A stretch of 64,000 bases of DNA, from assembly GCA_012064385.1 (NCBI GenBank), contig QRDG01000418.1, positions 219,999-283,998 of the forward strand, written 5' to 3'. The position numbers were made by a program, and so were the translations under genes. This document shows positions 30,939 to 40,655 of the stretch, piece by piece. This DNA comes from Puccinellia tenuiflora. Lineage: Eukaryota; Streptophyta; Magnoliopsida; Poales; Poaceae. Below the pieces are notes generated by a model. It saw nothing but the letters and a program-made list of their open reading frames with translations, made no database searches and was not told the origin of the DNA. Every line of letters starts with the position of its first letter. Positions within the stretch are counted from its first letter, which is position 1.

Positions 30939-32626
30939 AGTCTTCGTTTTCCGCGGCCGAGGCCCTGAAGGTGACAATCGGTTTCGGTTTGGGTCTAGGT
31001 GCTGACGCAAACCTCGGCCCAACATCGGAGCGTCCTCCTGTGGCTGTGTCTCCTGCTGTGTCTGCGTCTCCTGTGTGACGGGTGGTGGCGTATGGAACAA
31101 CACATCCTCGTCCATCTCTGCGTATGGTGAATCAGCAGACCCACCTGCAAAATTTTTTTACTAGTAGATAAGTGCATACTATATTCAAAAAATAAATATG
31201 GATAATTAATAACAACAACGTACCTAGTCCCACAAGACTAGTCAACGGCGCCGAAGAAGTGTTCCAGCCTACATGTACAGGATGACCTGGAGGAGGCATC
31301 CCCATCTGGTATTGCGGAGGCATCCCCATCTGGTACTGCGGAGTCATCCCCATCTGGTACTGAGGAGGCATCCCGTACTGAAACTGAGGTGGTATCCCCA
31401 TCTGGGACATACCGTACTGCGACTGGGCTGCCTGCCAGGATGAACTACCAGGCTGGGAAGCATCAGGTGGCGTCGGCTGAACGTGAGGTGGAGACGGATG
31501 CTGCGAGGAACTACTAGGCTGAAAAGTATGTCCAGTAGGCCGCTGCGACGAACTACCAGGCTGAAAAGTATGTCCAGTAGGCCGCTGCGACGAACTACCA
31601 GGCTGAAAAGTATGTCCAGTAGGCCGCTGCGACGAACTACCAGGCTCCCCAGGTGTAAAAAGTCTAGTATGTGATGAACGAGCAGTCTCCTGTCGTGTGA
31701 GACGTGGACGCGGAGCTCCATGACGAGGCACAACGTCTGTATAGCGGGTGCAAGTAAGAACATTATACACACCTCGCAGCTTCTCCTCGAGACGCCTGAA
31801 CCAAGATCTATGTTGTGGCGGCGGCGTGAACCCAGCAACATCCCTCTGAATGTCGGCTATCAATTCAGACTGTAATTGAAAAATTAGATGTTATGTACGA
31901 TCAATAAAAAAAATGTACGTACGTAACGAGTAATATAGTACTAACCGCGTAGTTTCTAGAACCCGCAATAGCCTCTAATGGGTACATGTCCGTAATAAAA
32001 GGGGGCTGCATCTGAGAAGGCTCAGTCGTTGGCGTCAATCGGAGTCGTGTAGACTGTCTATACCTCCGTAGATATTCCTGAAAATCATCCTGTTGAAAGG
32101 GGCCATCAGCCTGCCATAGTGTAGTCGTCGCAGTCGCCCATTCGTTTATGAATGGCTGTAGAGTCTGAAGCCAAAGCACCAAAGGTTTTTCGCCTCCTTG
32201 ACGTCCAAGTCTGAAAAGTAATATTACAAAATTATTAATTAGAAATAGATTCAATATACAGTTTTATTCATATTAGAAATAATTATAGACTGAAAATTAA
32301 CTTACTGGTGGATTTCCGGTCGTAGTCGTGGCTGACTGAAAATTAACTTACCGGTGGATTCAATATACAGTTTTATTCATATTAGAAAAGTCCAGACCAT
32401 AATAGTCTGCAGAATTAACAATTAATTTTACAATATATACAACGTAATGACATTTTACAATTATATTGACGATACGTACCTATCAATCCATTGAGGGTGT
32501 ATCATCCAGTTAGCCGCTGGTGTGCGTGTACGCAACACACCTGGTTGCCTACCTTCCTCCCATATCCTAGCACGGTGTTTTGCATCGATCGTCTGACTAA
32601 GCAATGGATATGCAGCCATCTGTACA
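30939..32626 (-). CDS. MULE accessory gene, multi-exon, unknown function
   Basis: Several minus-strand exons with good splice signals are visible. The first, from about 32626 (MAAYPLLSQTIDAKHRARIW ... WMIHPQWIDR), ends at a donor at 32480. An exon at about 32211-31946 (GRQGGEKPLVLWLQTLQPFI; LEAIAGSRNYA) follows ttttcag. A third at about 31870-31224 (IADIQRDVAGFTPPP; EEKLRGVYNVLTCTRYTDV) has a Pro/Gln/Ser-rich low-complexity tail, and the last is at about 31140-30939 with a basic C-terminus (RPRKTKTRYRKHNEN). It resembles the C-terminal extensions of plant mobile-domain proteins that travel with MULEs and gypsy elements, but the mobile domain itself was not seen, so this is tentative. Exact exon limits, and a small exon near 32300-32400, are uncertain. 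Confidence 0.5.
31260..31395 (-). repeat. Tandem repeat coding for QYQMGMPP
   Basis: A unit of about 24-27 bases encoding PQYQMGMPP is repeated four to five times in the low-complexity tail of the accessory gene. A second array (GSSSQRPTGHTFQP, three copies of 42 bp) lies at 31505-31650. Confidence 0.9.
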
Positions 32627-32835
32627 TAGTAGAAATTAAAACATTAAAATTTAGTTTTACAAATTATGACATAGTCCATACATATTACGAATTGAAATTT
32701 AGTCTTACAAATTATGACATAGTCCATACATATTACGAATTGAAATAATATTTTACAGAATTAAACATAGTCCACACATATTACAAATTAAAACATAGTC
32801 GATAATACATAGTCGATATTTATTGCCGTACATCA

Positions 32836-35631
32836 CTATGCTCCTCGCCTTCCTCCACGTCCTCGGCTGCCTTGTCCACGTCCTCGGCTGCCTTGTCCAC
32901 GTCCTCCGCTGCCTTGTCCAGGATAGTTAGGACAATATTTTTCTTTGTGCCCTTTTTCATTGCAAAGCAAACATATTCGAGTACCAGCTTCAGACTCATC
33001 CATATCATTACGGATGCGACGCGACTCGCGTCTTCCTCTACTTACCCTCATTAGAGAAGGGTCTGGAACGTACTCCCTTTCTGCCGGGTTTACCTTGTTA
33101 AAGTTACCAACAACCCTAAAACCAGTCATCTCCCCCGTCCAAGTCTGAAGCACTTCCTCCTTCCTGTAATATGGTGACACGAAACACCGTGGGTTCAGTC
33201 CCATCTGAGCACATACAGCCAACACATGTGAGCAAGGCAGATGGTATAGTCTTGGTTTGTTGCATGTGCACTCACATGTTGGATGTTCTTCATTACCAAT
33301 CATAACCTCCTGGGTTAGCAGCTCATTAGCTCCGCCAAATCTTCCTGTCGGTAAACGTACTTCAAACCTCGCTTCTTCATTACCAATTCTCACGACTGAG
33401 TGCAGCCGTGCTTTTTCTATCTTCTTCTCCATGTACCTCTTTATCTTCCTGCAGTAAGGTGTATTGGGAAAATCCTCAATATGTTTCACGGCGTCGAGCC
33501 GTCTCTCTCTAAAATATGTCATTGTTCCATGCATCACCCCCTCCACTAGCGCAGTCAATGGCAGACTTCTATTCCCTCTAAGGACGAAATTATAAATCTC
33601 AGCAAGGTTGGTTGTCATGATGCCGTACCTAGCTCCATGTGTATCGTGCAGCAAAGACCACTTCACAGGGGGCTCTTTCTCTATCCACTCTACAAAATTT
33701 CTTATTCTTGTTCCCTTTTTCCTCTTCGTTCCGGGTGGGTCAATTCCAGGAAGGTCACACAAACCAACGGGTTCTTCATCTTCTCCCATCATTGCGGCCA
33801 CCTGTGTAGCTACAGCTTGTGCCCTTGCGGCATTCCTCTCCCTCACTTGCTTCCTTGTGAATTCATTCAGCCTTTCCCATATAAATTCATACTTCCTCCG
33901 CTGGTTCTGACTGCAAAGTCTTTTAAATAGGTTCATCAGACGCTTACTCTTAAACTGTGAGTAAAAATTTGCGCCAAGGTGGCGCATACACCAGCGGCTC
34001 TGCAAATCAGTCCATGGCGTTGCTTCATCAATGGAAGGGTGTTGAAGTGCCTTAATAGCCTTTAACATACCAGGATGTCTGTCATGAAGAATGCAAACAT
34101 TGGGCCGATCCTGCACAATAGCTATTTTAATTTGCCTGAAGAACCATAACCAACTCTGATAGTTCTCACCCTCAACAAAGGCCATAGCAATTGGGATGAT
34201 CTGATGGTTCCCGTCCACACCTATTGCGGTAAGGATCTGCCCCTTGTATTTTCCTGTGAGAAACGTTCCATCCACACACAGCACCGGACGACAATGGCTG
34301 AAAGCTTGGATGCAAATAGAGAATGCGAAAAATACCCTATGCAAAACCTTATATCCAGGAACCGTATCCATATAGCGGTGCTGGACGTCAACATAAGTGC
34401 CAGGATTTCTATGCTGCAATGTGCGAAGAAGACGGACGACGTTGTCATACGAGTCCAAAAAGGTCCCGAACCTCTCCTCTAAAGCCGTCTGCTTAGCTCT
34501 CCAAGCCTTCCCGTACGAAATGTCGTACTTCCATCTTGCCTTTACTGTGGCCTGGATATTTTTTGCTGGAAAATCTTTCGTCTTCACAATCTCACTGAAT
34601 AAGAGACGCGCAATGAGAGTGGAAGTTAGATTTGGATGCTCTTTCAACATGTTCTCTCTTATACATGTGTGAGCCACGACGTCCGAGACGAGCCAATTCA
34701 CGTCATACTTCGGAACGTGTCCATGCACCCTCCCAGGACAGCCAATTTCAACACAACTCAGTGTTAGATATTTCGGACACGACACATCAGTTCGGTAAAT
34801 CTTTTGTGTGGACATTGCCCACCGTGTCACGGCGTCCCTTAGCTGCTGCTTCGAGGTATACTGAGCACCTACTTCAATATTATTCATGTGATACTCCCAG
34901 GCCGATTCCTGCCCAGTATTCACAGTCATGACGGTCGACATGTCCTCATTCCAGGAATTAGGAATAGGCACATCCTCATCATTATCTTCGTCATCTTCTG
35001 CATTATCTTCTTCGTCAGAATTAAGATCTGCCATCAACCCATCCTCGTCTTCGTTCTCCATCTCTTGCTGCATACTTCCTACGCCCGCCTCCTCATCCTG
35101 ATCCCAATGCTCATCCCCGTCAGCCTCACCACTTTCAGGACCCTCACCGCTTTCGGGAGCTCCTACCGACTGACCACTCTCTACACTTTGAGACATAAAT
35201 TCAGACGGATCAACATGTTCTGACCAAGTTGCCTGGCTATTTTGTCCAGCTTCATAACCAACGCCACCTTGTGCCAAATTGTTCTGCTTAGGCACAAACA
35301 ACACGAGGACGATAGGTTTCGTACCTCGGCGTTTGCATGATGCTAGCCAATTCACCCAGGCCTGTGTCCGATCTAGCGGTATCAACTCCCAACAAATATT
35401 TGTACGAGATTTTGACCATAACGACTGAATCCTAACAGTCCACAAATTAGGATCAAAGCCAAAATTCATCGTCAAATAGTGCTGAACCGCGCTTATTCTC
35501 GCTTTATCAGGCTCAGTCAACGGAATCTCCACATTTGCAAATTCACTCAGATCAACCCCGGACTCATTTGTGCGGACAGTACCATAACCATAGTAAACGA
35601 CAATACTAACCACTTCGGACATGTCGTCCAC
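32836..35631 (-). CDS. Mutator-like transposase (MURA type), intact frame
   Basis: 931 codons without a stop. Residues 1-115 form an N-terminal domain, and 160-225 a strongly acidic linker. Residues 255-325 are the MuDR-type DNA-binding region with conserved Cys/His (YRTDVSCPKYLTLSCVEIGCPG ... AHTC, positions seen in pieces). Residues 445-560 are the MULE catalytic core with D454 in LCVDGTFLTG and D517 in ILHDRHPGML; the third acid is further on but not assigned. Residues 786-802 are a SWIM zinc finger (C786xC788, C800xH802), and 887-900 a CCHC knuckle CX2CX4HX4C. The C-terminus is an RGG-like GQGSRGRG repeat. It cuts and joins element ends in the nucleus. Length and motif completeness fit an autonomous element. 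Confidence 0.93.
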   Translation of the reverse strand: MDDMSEVVSIVVYYGYGTVRTNESGVDLSEFANVEIPLTEPDKARISAVQHYLTMNFGFDPNLWTVRIQSLWSKSRTNICWELIPLDRTQAWVNWLASCKRRGTKPIVLVLFVPKQNNLAQGGVGYEAGQNSQATWSEHVDPSEFMSQSVESGQSVGAPESGEGPESGEADGDEHWDQDEEAGVGSMQQEMENEDEDGLMADLNSDEEDNAEDDEDNDEDVPIPNSWNEDMSTVMTVNTGQESAWEYHMNNIEVGAQYTSKQQLRDAVTRWAMSTQKIYRTDVSCPKYLTLSCVEIGCPGRVHGHVPKYDVNWLVSDVVAHTCIRENMLKEHPNLTSTLIARLLFSEIVKTKDFPAKNIQATVKARWKYDISYGKAWRAKQTALEERFGTFLDSYDNVVRLLRTLQHRNPGTYVDVQHRYMDTVPGYKVLHRVFFAFSICIQAFSHCRPVLCVDGTFLTGKYKGQILTAIGVDGNHQIIPIAMAFVEGENYQSWLWFFRQIKIAIVQDRPNVCILHDRHPGMLKAIKALQHPSIDEATPWTDLQSRWCMRHLGANFYSQFKSKRLMNLFKRLCSQNQRRKYEFIWERLNEFTRKQVRERNAARAQAVATQVAAMMGEDEEPVGLCDLPGIDPPGTKRKKGTRIRNFVEWIEKEPPVKWSLLHDTHGARYGIMTTNLAEIYNFVLRGNRSLPLTALVEGVMHGTMTYFRERRLDAVKHIEDFPNTPYCRKIKRYMEKKIEKARLHSVVRIGNEEARFEVRLPTGRFGGANELLTQEVMIGNEEHPTCECTCNKPRLYHLPCSHVLAVCAQMGLNPRCFVSPYYRKEEVLQTWTGEMTGFRVVGNFNKVNPAEREYVPDPSLMRVSRGRRESRRIRNDMDESEAGTRICLLCNEKGHKEKYCPNYPGQGSGGRGQGSRGRGQGSRGRGGRRGA

Positions 35632-36238
35632 CTAAACAAATATATTACATAATCAAATACTAAATAGATAATAAATCTTAACAGGACCTCCACCTAATAA
35701 ATCTTATATAGACACTAAACGTAAAATAACTACAAGATTAGGGTTTACCCTTGATGCGTGCAAAATCCGTCGTCCCTGTTGTCCTACTTCAACGGAGCAT
35801 CACCACCATTACTGCGCCGCTCCTGCTACTGCCCAACACCACCACATCCCACCATTGTTGCTCACCGTTGCTCCACCACCGAAACAAAAACTCCTCCAAA
35901 AACTATCCCATTAACAGATCCGGGATGCTCTTGACCTCCTCTTTCGATTTGTGGGGGCAGATATCTAATTTATCGGCTATTTTTTGGGATCAATTGAGGT
36001 TAGCAGCGCTGTTTTTCGAAGGGAAAGAGAAGAAACAAGAGCAGAAGGAAGAAGAAAGGAGGAGGAAGGAAGGAGCGGCGCGGCGTCGTTATCCCCTAGT
36101 TTTCGGCAGACTGCCGGCCGAAAGGAAGGTATCGGCGCACTGGGAGCCGAAACGGCGGGCCCCGCACTGTGCCCGTGTCAGCGCGCATGCACGCGGCGCA
36201 GCACACCCATGTTTCGGCTTTCGGCAAGCCGAAAGCAA
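35632..36238 (-). promoter_or_regulatory. Right subterminal and promoter region of the MULE
   Basis: Lies upstream of the transposase ATG. No clear TATA box on the minus strand. Six GCCGAAA/TTTCGGC motifs cluster at 36100-36245 next to the terminal repeat, mirroring the left end. The E2F-like array of the left end has no counterpart here. Confidence 0.5.
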
Positions 36239-36346
36239 CGATTCGGCCGACCGTGGGCCGACCGCGTGATACTTTTGGAATTTAATCATTCTACGCAATA
36301 TATTTCGAATTCGGGTTTAAAAAAATAATATTTTAAAAAAAAACTC
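36239..36346 (-). repeat. MULE right terminal inverted repeat
   Basis: Inverted copy of 29543-29653, ending in aaaactc. Confidence 0.92.
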
Positions 36347-36356
36347 CTGATTGTGC
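36347..36356. repeat. MULE target-site duplication, right copy
   Basis: CTGATTGTGC, identical to 29533-29542; the interrupted exon continues directly after it. Confidence 0.95.
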
Positions 36357-36672
36357 CATGGAGGAGGAGGTGGCAGCAGCTGCTGCTGCCGCCAAGGAGG
36401 AGGAGGCGGCGGCTGCTGCTGTTGCTGCCAAGGAGGAGGCGGCTGCAGCCCAGAAAAGGGAGGAGGAGCTGCAAGCTCTGAAGAAGAGGTTGCAGGACGA
36501 GGAAGAGGAATACCTTTTGAAGGAGGGTTGGTGTTATGGAGCTTAACTTTCCACCTGAGCAGTGAACTATTAACTTACTTTCTAGCCCTTTTGGCATAGC
36601 AATTGGGTCATGGTTTGGTTCTACAGCAGATGCAAAGGAGGGTTGGTGCTGCATAACTTTCCACCCGAGTTA

Positions 36673-36744
36673 TGCACTAAAACATGTCTAGATACGGATA
36701 GAAAGAGAAATACTAAAAAGGCTTACATTATGGAACGGAGGGAG
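36673..36744 (+). mobile_element. Truncated Stowaway MITE
   Basis: Ends ttatggaacggagggag followed by TA, the classic Stowaway terminus. The inner part ctaaaacatgtctagatac fits the same family, but the left half is absent. It sits in the 3' flank of the interrupted gene. Confidence 0.7.
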
Positions 36745-37449
36745 TAGTAATTATCAAGGTTTAGTTTTTTGGGCATCGGATAAGTTAGTACTGTTTTGTA
36801 CAGGTTGAGATAGAATGGTGCTTTGCATCTGCTGCAGTGTCTTTCCACGGGGGCTCCTGAAATGTGAAGATGATGGTTGGAACTGTGTCCCCGACTGTTA
36901 TGTTATGTTTACTCTCGTGTCAACTGTTGTTCTTTCTTGGTTTGAATACACCTTAGGTGTCTGGAGCGTGAGATAATGAAGTCCAGTCATGACGTCCTGC
37001 TCTTTGCAGGCAACCAGTAAGTAAAGTGAGATGGAGTACGAAACTTTGTCTTGTCCATTGGTAATCTCGGATTCATCGCCAGACCCTGTGGGATGTCAGA
37101 GGAAGAGACGCCGTCGTCGAGCGGTACACCTCTATGATTACAATGACTACGGTGTTGCCTAGTTATCCAACTGACCACCGTGGAAGCTTCAAACTCGATG
37201 GCAACCTGGAGACAAAACATGGCCTCATGATTAATTAGGTAACGGTGCATACGTTGCAAACTTGCAATACGTGCTTCCTCAAAGAAAATTTTTTTGCAAT
37301 ACGTGCAGTTATATCAGCCTCTATAAGCACGACAGCAACAAGGGATTCGTCCACCATCAGAGTCAAAACTTGGCAGCTTGCAGATGCAACGGCCAGGTGC
37401 GTGCCCAGGAAAATATCTCGTGATACCATAGATTAAATGATACTCCGAG
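36745..37449. other. Sequence between Stowaway fragment and foldback element
   Basis: No gene supported. Probably the 3' flank of the interrupted gene followed by unidentified repeat debris. Confidence 0.4.
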
Positions 37450-37691
37450 AAAAAATGTGGGTGTTCACAAGATGTGTATTGACATTCCTTAAAATTTTCA
37501 TAACCAAATTCAAAATACACACAAAGAAACAAAAAAGACAAATTGCTATGTGAATATCATTTTGTGTTCTTTTTCTTTTTTTTACACTATTAATGTCGGA
37601 TTTGTCTTTTTTGTTTATTTGCGTGTATTTCAAATTTGGTTCTGCAAATTATAGGGATTTTACACACATCTTGTGAACACTCAAAAATTTA
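37450..37691. mobile_element. Foldback MITE with long inverted repeats
   Basis: The left arm (gtgttcacaagatgtgt ... aaacaaaaaagacaaa, about 37455-37540) and the right arm (tttgtcttttttgttta ... acacatcttgtgaacac, about 37598-37680) are imperfect inverted copies of about 85 bases. Target duplication was not fixed. Confidence 0.7.
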
Positions 37692-37734
37692 TTACGGCTT
37701 TTTGTTTGAAATTTGCAATTTTGAAGAGTGGTAT

Positions 37735-37933
37735 CAGGGGCGGAGCTAGACCAGCATCGATCATGGTGCACCAAGTGTATGACGCTCTTTTGTGGATTGA
37801 TTTTTTAGTCACTCGGGTGCATTTTCATGATCTAAGATGATGCATAGGCTGATTTTGTGACACAAGTATAAAGGAAAATATTTCCAACCCTGATGCATGT
37901 GCATCAGGGTGAGCACATACAGCTCCGCCCCTG
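37735..37933. mobile_element. hAT-type MITE, 199 bp
   Basis: Terminal inverts CAGGGGCGGAGCT / AGCTCCGCCCCTG, flanked by a perfect 8-bp duplication agtggtat (37727-37734 and 37934-37941), diagnostic of hAT elements. Confidence 0.9.
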
Positions 37934-37941
37934 AGTGGTAT

Positions 37942-39337
37942 CATGGTATCATATGATATACCATATGATATGTGGTATCACTAGATATGTCGCGGTCGTC
38001 CTTGTTCCGGTCAAGAGGCGAAGCTCGTGGTAGTATGTCGCCACCCGTCATCGCTTGTTCCGGCTCGCCGGCGGTGTGCGCACGGCGTGCTTTGCCGCTC
38101 GTCGTCCCCCGCATGCAGGCCGCTGGTCGGCCGATGTGAACATCAGAGCTGCTTGGCTCCTCTCCCCTTTTTGTTTTTTTGTTGGGACTAGCCAAATGCC
38201 CGTGCGTTGCTACGGAATAATAAAAATATGTTTGGTTTCATCTATCAAATCATGGTTCTATTTTGTAATATATGCAACGGATGAGATTTTTTTGCATTGT
38301 GGAGCCTTCCTCCGCCACTTCAACCACTTCCCTAACCATCGATGCATCATCCATCATGGCATAGTTGAGCTCATCGAGGCCAAGGGTAACTCATGAGGCG
38401 AACTTTTCTCTCCTCTATATGTTTTTAAGGGATCGGCTAGAGATGCCCTTACAAAGTTCTCGTTGGTATGGTCACAACATGTCAAAGAAACCGATCAGTT
38501 TTAGCGCATCCACAACATATGCTCTCTGATTTCGCCACCTCGCCCCACTTTCATGAAGCCATGCACCTTTCTCCGAGCTCGCCATCACCACCTCATCCTT
38601 CACTTCATGAAGGCATTCACCTCCTACGGGTTGGGGAGTAGAAGATGAAGAACAATAGTTGGAAGAGGAGTTATGATATTAATGCGGGTCAAGATGTTCA
38701 TGCGCGGCGTCGATCATCTGCGCCAATACCTACGACACTTAAGCTTTCACCGATGAATTATCACTGGATCAAAAACATGACATTGAACTCCCGAAAATTG
38801 TTGACCTATCTTGATATGTTGAAAATAAATCAATTATTTTAAATTTAAGAGTATATCTTTTCTGGAGACAAAAATTTGTCATATACACCATGTGATTTTT
38901 CTCACGCAATACTTAAGCCACAAATTAAAATGAGCCATCCATTATTGCAAAATTGACAATCGAAAGATGCCAAAATTTGGGAAAAGCATGTCGGTAAGAC
39001 TAACATACATGACTTTATCGCCACATATTATGAACCATGGCTTGAGGAGGAAGCAAACATGCTATTTTGTAATCAGTGAGATACATTAGTTTCACCAACA
39101 TGTCATGCAACAATGGTAATTTTCCATGTATGATAAAGAAATTAGGAATACAGTAAAATGAACATCAACATGGGCCGCATGGGGTGTTGCCCCTCCTTTT
39201 CTTTTCTCCGGAACGGGACTGGCAGTTCCATCCCATTTACGTGCTAAGCCTTGGGCCGCACCGATGTTTTATGTTGTAGAAAAAATATTAGTAGTTATTT
39301 TTATTCAAATGAAATAGATGTTCATATTTAAAAATAG
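37942..39337. other. Intergenic sequence, no gene seen
   Basis: Includes gccaaatgcccgtgcgttgctacgg at about 38190, a phrase common at ends of a repeated grass element. No boundaries could be set and no sustained coding frame was found. Confidence 0.4.
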
Positions 39338-39823
39338 CTCAAAATACATAGATGTTTATATTGAATATTTTAAATAATATAAAAAAATTATTGGAAAATT
39401 GTCTAAATGAGATAAACATTTGTACATAAAATCTTTATAATAATAAAAAATTGTATTAGAACATGAACGGTCTTAAGCAACACAAGGTCAGTTGTCAGAT
39501 CGCATGCACCTCGACTACTGAGATAAACATTCCTACTTAAAATCTTTCAAATAATATAATAATTATATTAGAACATGAACTGTCTTAAGCAACACAAGGT
39601 CAGTTGTCGGAACGCATGCACCTCGATGTATAGTTCAAAATATATAGATGTTTATATTTAATATTTTTAAATAATATTTATATTTTTATTGGAAAATTGT
39701 TTAAACGAGATAAACATTTGTACTTAAAATCTTTCAAGTAATAAAAAATTATATTAGAACATGAACTGTCTTAAGCAACACAAGGTCAGTTGTTGGAACG
39801 CATGCACCTCGACGTATAGTAGT
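39338..39823. repeat. AT-rich tandem repeat, two long and one short copy
   Basis: A segment including agataaacatt, catgaactgtcttaagcaac, acaaggtcagttgt and cgcatgcacctcga occurs three times (about 39409-39519, 39521-39632, 39709-39820). The first and third copies also share an upstream tagatgtttatatt part. Confidence 0.85.
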
Positions 39824-39961
39824 TTACTGAGAAACCTAAGTCCTCCGAGCTTATACAAGACAAAAAGAAAGAGATAGAATAATAAGCGGAAATTAAGACT
39901 ATATAGAAATCTACTTTGGCTCCTGAGTTCATATGCTCCTGACCAGATAAAAATAAAAAAT

Positions 39962-40237
39962 AGTAAAACATTTTTAAAAAAATTGGAAAAATTTAGTGAC
40001 GAACATATATATGTTTTCTACATTACTGTAAAAATTTCGTGAGTAAATGACATTTCTGTTGCTCGGTTGAAAAAAACACAATAACTGCTCTGATTTTTTT
40101 AAATCTCATTTGGCCATTGGATTGTTCTTTTTTACACAGAGCAGCAGAAATGACATTTCGTCACAAATTTTGTCAGAAATGTAGAAAATAAATATATGTT
40201 CGTCACCAAAATTTTCAGAATTTTTAAATAATTTACT
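39962..40237. mobile_element. Foldback MITE, about 276 bp
   Basis: Inverted arms of roughly 90 bases: gtgacgaacatatatatg ... aatgacatttctg on the left, and cagaaatgacatttcgtc ... atatatgttcgtcac on the right. Target duplication was not determined because the flanks are A/T runs. Confidence 0.75.
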
Positions 40238-40655
40238 TTTTTTTAAATTAACCATAAGAATATGAGATCGGGAGGTCCCTCAAAACTACATCTAAGTGCT
40301 CGTGCAGCAGGATATGGAGCAGCCAGGTTCTGGACATCGTTTCACTTTCACAGGCCAAGCCTGAGGTGTTCTTATTTGCATCAGTTCGTGACCGGCCGAT
40401 GGCCACAATGATGGCCCCGATCCGACGGCGGAGGCCACCCCGCGTCGCCGGCGGCCGGCCGGGATGACGTGTCGCGTCCAAGGGGACCAAAAGAGGAAGA
40501 AAGTGAAAGAGACAGGCGGACACGCCAGAGAAATTAAAGGGGGCTCTTCGAGCAGTGGCGAAAAAAAAAGGGGAGAAATCACCTCAGCTCCACCTCGTCG
40601 GAGTCGCGCCGCCTCCCAATCCATCCGTCCGTCCGTCCGTCCGTCGCCGCCTGCC
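40238..40655 (+). promoter_or_regulatory. Promoter and 5' leader of the SHL/EBS-like gene
   Basis: GC-rich from 40390. A (GTCC)n microsatellite lies at about 40620-40645 just before the ATG, in the presumed leader. No definite TATA box. Confidence 0.5.

Larger units (their letters stand above)
29543..36346 (-). mobile_element. Complete Mutator-like element (MULE), 6804 bp
   Basis: Both ends are exact. The left end starts GAGTTTTTTTT at 29543, the right end finishes with its complement at 36346, and both are flanked by the 10-bp direct repeat CTGATTGTGC (29533-29542 and 36347-36356). Terminal inverted repeats are about 110 bp and nearly identical apart from T-run length and a 9-bp indel. Inside are an uninterrupted MURA-type transposase frame (minus), a spliced accessory gene (minus) and a small plus-strand gene with its own TATA promoter. 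Mutator superfamily elements typically make 9-11 bp target duplications and begin with G. Everything visible is compatible with a recently mobile autonomous element, but activity is not shown by sequence alone. Confidence 0.95.
25952..36546 (+). pseudogene. Two-exon host gene of unknown function interrupted by a MULE
   Basis: Exon 1 is 25952-26209 (ATG after a TAGGGTTT-type leader). It encodes a basic N-terminus and a Pro/Ala/Ser-rich segment and ends CAG/gttaag in phase 0. The next convincing exon starts at 29475 after tatactttcag and is also phase 0. It encodes KVKGLLGLEALTKKDEEADC and is cut at 29542 by the MULE. After the target duplication it resumes at 36357 in the same frame with a Glu/Ala-rich coiled coil (EEELQALKKRLQDEEEE) and stops at 36544-36546. 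Without the MULE the predicted protein would be about 171 residues, with no recognised domain. An alternative middle exon at about 26731-26837 has a good acceptor but does not keep the frame. The insertion should abolish a normal product. Confidence 0.55.
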
